Assembly: GCF_030811595.1 (NCBI RefSeq)
Contig: NZ_JAUSRB010000002.1
Location: forward strand, 2,790,001-2,854,000
Direction of reading: 5' to 3'
Length of the DNA stretch: 64,000 bases
Source of the DNA: Streptosporangium brasiliense
GTDB lineage: Bacteria; Actinomycetota; Actinomycetes; Streptosporangiales; Streptosporangiaceae
In this document: one piece after another, positions 61,830 to 64,000 of the stretch
How positions within the stretch are numbered: the stretch's first letter is position 1
Layout: every line of letters starts with the position of its first letter
Position numbers and translations under genes: made by a program
Notes under the pieces: generated by a model
What the model saw: the letters and a program-made list of their open reading frames with translations, nothing else
What the model was told of the DNA's origin: nothing
Databases searched by the model: none

Positions 61830-62315
61830 ATGGAGCAGGACCGACAGGCACGGCGGCCCCCGGCGGCGGCGGTCACCGCGGCGGCGTACGCCGTGCTGGT
61901 CCTGGCCGGCCTCGTGGCGGGAGTCGTCGGGGGTTTCCAGCACTCGTGGTACGCCCGGCCCGTCCCGGTCTCGGCGATCGGCTGGGCCGTGCTGCTGGCC
62001 GCGGCCTGTTACGGCGCCGGGCGGGCGATGAGAGGCAAGCTGGCCGCCCTGGCCCCGGGGGCGGGCTGGATGGCGATCACGCTGATCTGGCTGGGCGGCA
62101 GCCCGGAGGGCGACGTGGTCATCGCCAACGACCCGTCCGGCTACGTCTACCTCTACGGCGGCCTGATCGCGGTCCTGGCGGGCGTCCTGCTCTCCCCCTC
62201 GGGCGGCGGGGCGTGGCTGCTCGCGCAGCGCCCGTACGGTCCCCAGCCGTCCCCGGCCGGGTCCGGACCGGCTCCGGCGCGGAGCGACGACCCCTACCAC
62301 GGCCCGGCCCGATAG
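61830..62315 (+). CDS. DUF6113 family membrane protein
   Basis: About 161 residues with four hydrophobic segments (first AYAVLVLAGLVAGVVGGF; last LYGGLIAVLAGVLL) and a disordered, proline-rich C-terminus. This is the small membrane protein that commonly follows mshB in actinomycetes. In-frame starts at 61821, 61827 and 61830 cannot be separated. Function unknown. Confidence 0.72.
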   Translation: MEQDRQARRPPAAAVTAAAYAVLVLAGLVAGVVGGFQHSWYARPVPVSAIGWAVLLAAACYGAGRAMRGKLAALAPGAGWMAITLIWLGGSPEGDVVIANDPSGYVYLYGGLIAVLAGVLLSPSGGGAWLLAQRPYGPQPSPAGSGPAPARSDDPYHGPAR

Positions 62316-62329
62316 CGCACAATCCCGGT

Positions 62330-62755
62330 ATGCGGCGGATGCACCGGATACGGCGGACGCTCAACTACGTGAACCTGTCCACACCGCTGGGGCTGCTGGT
62401 GGCGCGCCTCGGCCGGGCCCGGGTGACGGCGGGACCCGGCGGGCTGCTCCTCGCCCACGGCTACCGCATCCCCTTCCCGGTCGCCGGGGCGTTCACCCTC
62501 GGCAACGTGGTGCTGACCCGGCACGAGGAGGGTTACCTGGCCGGTGACCTGCTCAGGCACGAGGACCGGCACGCCTCCCAATACATGGCCTGCGTCGGTC
62601 TGCCGATGCTCCCGCTGTACGTCGTCGCGGTGGTCGTCTCCATCCTGATCTGCGGGCACCAGGCCTCGTGGAACGTCTTCGAGCGGCTGGCGGACCTGGA
62701 GGACGGGAACTATCCCCGCAGATCGCCCTGGTGGGTGCGGAAGGCAGCCTCCTGA
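62330..62755 (+). CDS. Small conserved protein with an HEDRH motif
   Basis: 141 residues. A soluble N-terminus (LNYVNLSTPLGLLVARLGRA, then GYRIPFPVAGAFTLGNVVLT) leads to LLRHEDRHASQYMACVGLP, where HEDRH fits the zincin pattern HExxH, and one hydrophobic helix (LPLYVVAVVVSILI). I recall similar uncharacterised proteins near mshB. Whether it binds metal or cuts peptides is unknown. It starts 14 bp after the DUF6113 gene, so it is likely in the same operon. Confidence 0.72.
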   Translation: MRRMHRIRRTLNYVNLSTPLGLLVARLGRARVTAGPGGLLLAHGYRIPFPVAGAFTLGNVVLTRHEEGYLAGDLLRHEDRHASQYMACVGLPMLPLYVVAVVVSILICGHQASWNVFERLADLEDGNYPRRSPWWVRKAAS

Positions 62756-62758
62756 GGC

Positions 62759-62866
62759 CCGCCGGCCGGGCCCGCGCGGACCTGCGGGCCCAGCGGTCCC
62801 CATGCCCTGCGGCCCCCATGCCCTGCGGGCCCCGCGCGGACCCGCGGGGCCCGACGGCCGGCGGGC
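62759..62866. terminator. Long imperfect inverted repeat between convergent genes
   Basis: Arms near 62759-62783 (gcccgccggccgggcccgcg) and 62840-62866 are roughly complementary, enclosing two copies of ccccatgccctgcgg. Lies between the HEDRH-protein gene and the convergent acylase and could serve both as terminator. Confidence 0.5.
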
Positions 62867-62907
62867 CCACGTGATCCGCGGGGTCGGGCCGCCGAAGCCC
62901 CTCGCCG

Positions 62908-64000
62908 TCAGGGGACGAGGGTCAGGACATTCCTGGCCGCGTTCTTGACCGCTCCCTCGCTCGAGAGCATGGGGACGGTCCTCCCGTCGGCCCACAGCGG
63001 GGCCTGGTCCCAGTAGTTGTCGTGGAAGGCGTGGCCCGACGCGCCGGTCAGGTTGACCCACTGGGACCTGTCCAGGTCCGCCAGGTCGACGACCATCCGC
63101 ATGGACGGCAGCCAGCCCACCGTGTAGTCCTTCTGGACGTCCCAGCCGGCGGCGTTGACCGCGTCGTCGTTGCCGCCCACCGGGAACGGGCCCCGGTTGA
63201 ACAGCCACTCGATCGGGGCGATCCCGGAGGTGCCGAAGGTCTGGTTGACCAGCTCCAGCGAGTGCAGGTCGCCCCAGTGCCAGGACTTGGGGTCCGGGCC
63301 GAGGGTGGCGCTCAGCTCGTCGTAGGCCATCGCCATGGCCCGCCGCAGCATGTCGTCGCGGGTCTCGGCCGCCTCGGTCCGGGCGTCGTCCCAGAACGGG
63401 TCGCCGGGATCGTCGAGCATGACGCGGACCACCTCGAACCAGCGGTCGCCGCCGCCCGGCCAGGCGCTCTCCGGCAGGTCGTCGTTGAAGGTCTCGATGA
63501 GCAGGTGCCGCCAGACGGCGTTGAAGTACATCGCCGGGCTCGATCCCGCGCTCTGGGAGTAGTCCCACGAGCGCAGCAGCTCACGGGCGTCCCCGGAGGC
63601 GCCGGCCACCTTGAGGTCCATCAGCTTGGGCACCAGGAACTGGGCGAAGCCGTTGTGGGTGTCCTGCTGCACCTTGCCCATCGTCGCCACGTCCACCTTG
63701 CCCTTCCTGAGCTCGCTCTGAAGGCGGTCCAGGATGCGCTGGGAGCGGTAGCCGTACGCCCAGTCCTTGGTGAGCAGGTGCGGGTAGCGCTCGGGGTCGA
63801 CGACCGCGTTGTTGGCGGTCACGATGTAGCCCTCGGGCGGGTTGTAGACGCTGGGCAGCTCGTCGAAGGGGATGGTCGACTGCCAGGAGTATTCGCCGGT
63901 CCAGCCCGGCACCGGCCAGGTGCCGTCGCCCCGGGCCCGCACCGGGATCCGGCCCGGCGCCTGGTAGCCGATGTTGCCCCGGGTGTCGGCGTAGATCAGG
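62908..64000 (-). CDS. Penicillin acylase family protein (C-terminal part, runs off the window)
   Basis: About 364 C-terminal residues of an Ntn-hydrolase; the N-terminus lies beyond base 64000. The visible part starts in the beta chain with YADTRGNIGYQAPGRIPVR, then PVPGWTGEYSWQSTIPFDEL, IVTANNAV, WHWGDLHSLEL and WVNLTGASGHAFHDNY, all typical of penicillin G acylase and AHL-acylase relatives. The catalytic N-terminal serine and signal peptide are outside the window. Probably secreted and cleaved autocatalytically; the amide substrate is unknown. Confidence 0.88.
   Translation of the reverse strand, partial: LIYADTRGNIGYQAPGRIPVRARGDGTWPVPGWTGEYSWQSTIPFDELPSVYNPPEGYIVTANNAVVDPERYPHLLTKDWAYGYRSQRILDRLQSELRKGKVDVATMGKVQQDTHNGFAQFLVPKLMDLKVAGASGDARELLRSWDYSQSAGSSPAMYFNAVWRHLLIETFNDDLPESAWPGGGDRWFEVVRVMLDDPGDPFWDDARTEAAETRDDMLRRAMAMAYDELSATLGPDPKSWHWGDLHSLELVNQTFGTSGIAPIEWLFNRGPFPVGGNDDAVNAAGWDVQKDYTVGWLPSMRMVVDLADLDRSQWVNLTGASGHAFHDNYWDQAPLWADGRTVPMLSSEGAVKNAARNVLTLVP

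Overview
This window is very GC-rich, uses many GTG starts and has tightly overlapping operons. It carries mycothiol (mshB), actinobacterial DUF families (DUF1707, DUF4245, DUF6542, DUF6113) and a class IV lanthipeptide locus. Together these point to the chromosome of a filamentous actinomycete, plausibly Streptosporangiales or a relative. The taxon is inferred from gene content, not shown directly. No tRNA, rRNA, integrase, transposase or CRISPR array was seen.

Layout. 1-3132: an inositol catabolism operon (iolE-like tail, iolC, an aldolase, iolB) that ends in a 21-codon stump of iolD. 3142-4562: an MFS transporter and a 33-bp tandem repeat. 4683-15499: a housekeeping block in mixed orientation (DUF1707 protein, glpX, TetR regulator, DUF4245 protein, xseB, a GNAT gene, xseA, lipid-droplet-associated protein, ispH, DUF6542 protein, rmuC, ychF). 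A convergent GNAT gene separates xseB from xseA.

15875-26840 encodes a type IV secretion/conjugation-like apparatus: TcpC-like, a small membrane protein, a TcpE-ATPase fusion, a VirB4-like ATPase, a VirB6-like channel, a second NTF2-like assembly protein, and a lytic transglycosylase-NlpC/P60 hydrolase. No relaxase, coupling protein or integrase lies beside it. A NUDIX hydrolase and two large, low-complexity, membrane-anchored surface proteins follow.

30971-42766 contains two different succinate:quinone oxidoreductase operons. The first, sdhC-A-B on the minus strand, resembles mycobacterial Sdh1 and has two CRP-like GTGA-N6-TCAC sites upstream. The second, sdhCAB on the plus strand, is of the five-helix cytochrome b type and is divergent from a LysR regulator, with a perfect T-N11-A palindrome between them. 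Between the two lies an operon with a REC-PP2C phosphatase, a CHASE3 histidine kinase and a CheY-like regulator.

43098-56843 is the accessory part: a truncated ArsR-like stump, an HTH/Clp-N pair, a heterodimeric ABC exporter whose two nucleotide-binding domains are complementarily degenerate, and a class IV lanthipeptide cluster. The cluster contains lanL with all three zinc ligands, an overlapping S9 prolyl-oligopeptidase-type protease, a 47-residue precursor that was not among the called ORFs, and two overlapping ABC exporters. 57252-64000 returns to ordinary genes: an S9 peptidase, a polytopic glycosyltransferase, mshB, a DUF6113 protein, a small HEDRH-motif protein and the end of a penicillin acylase.
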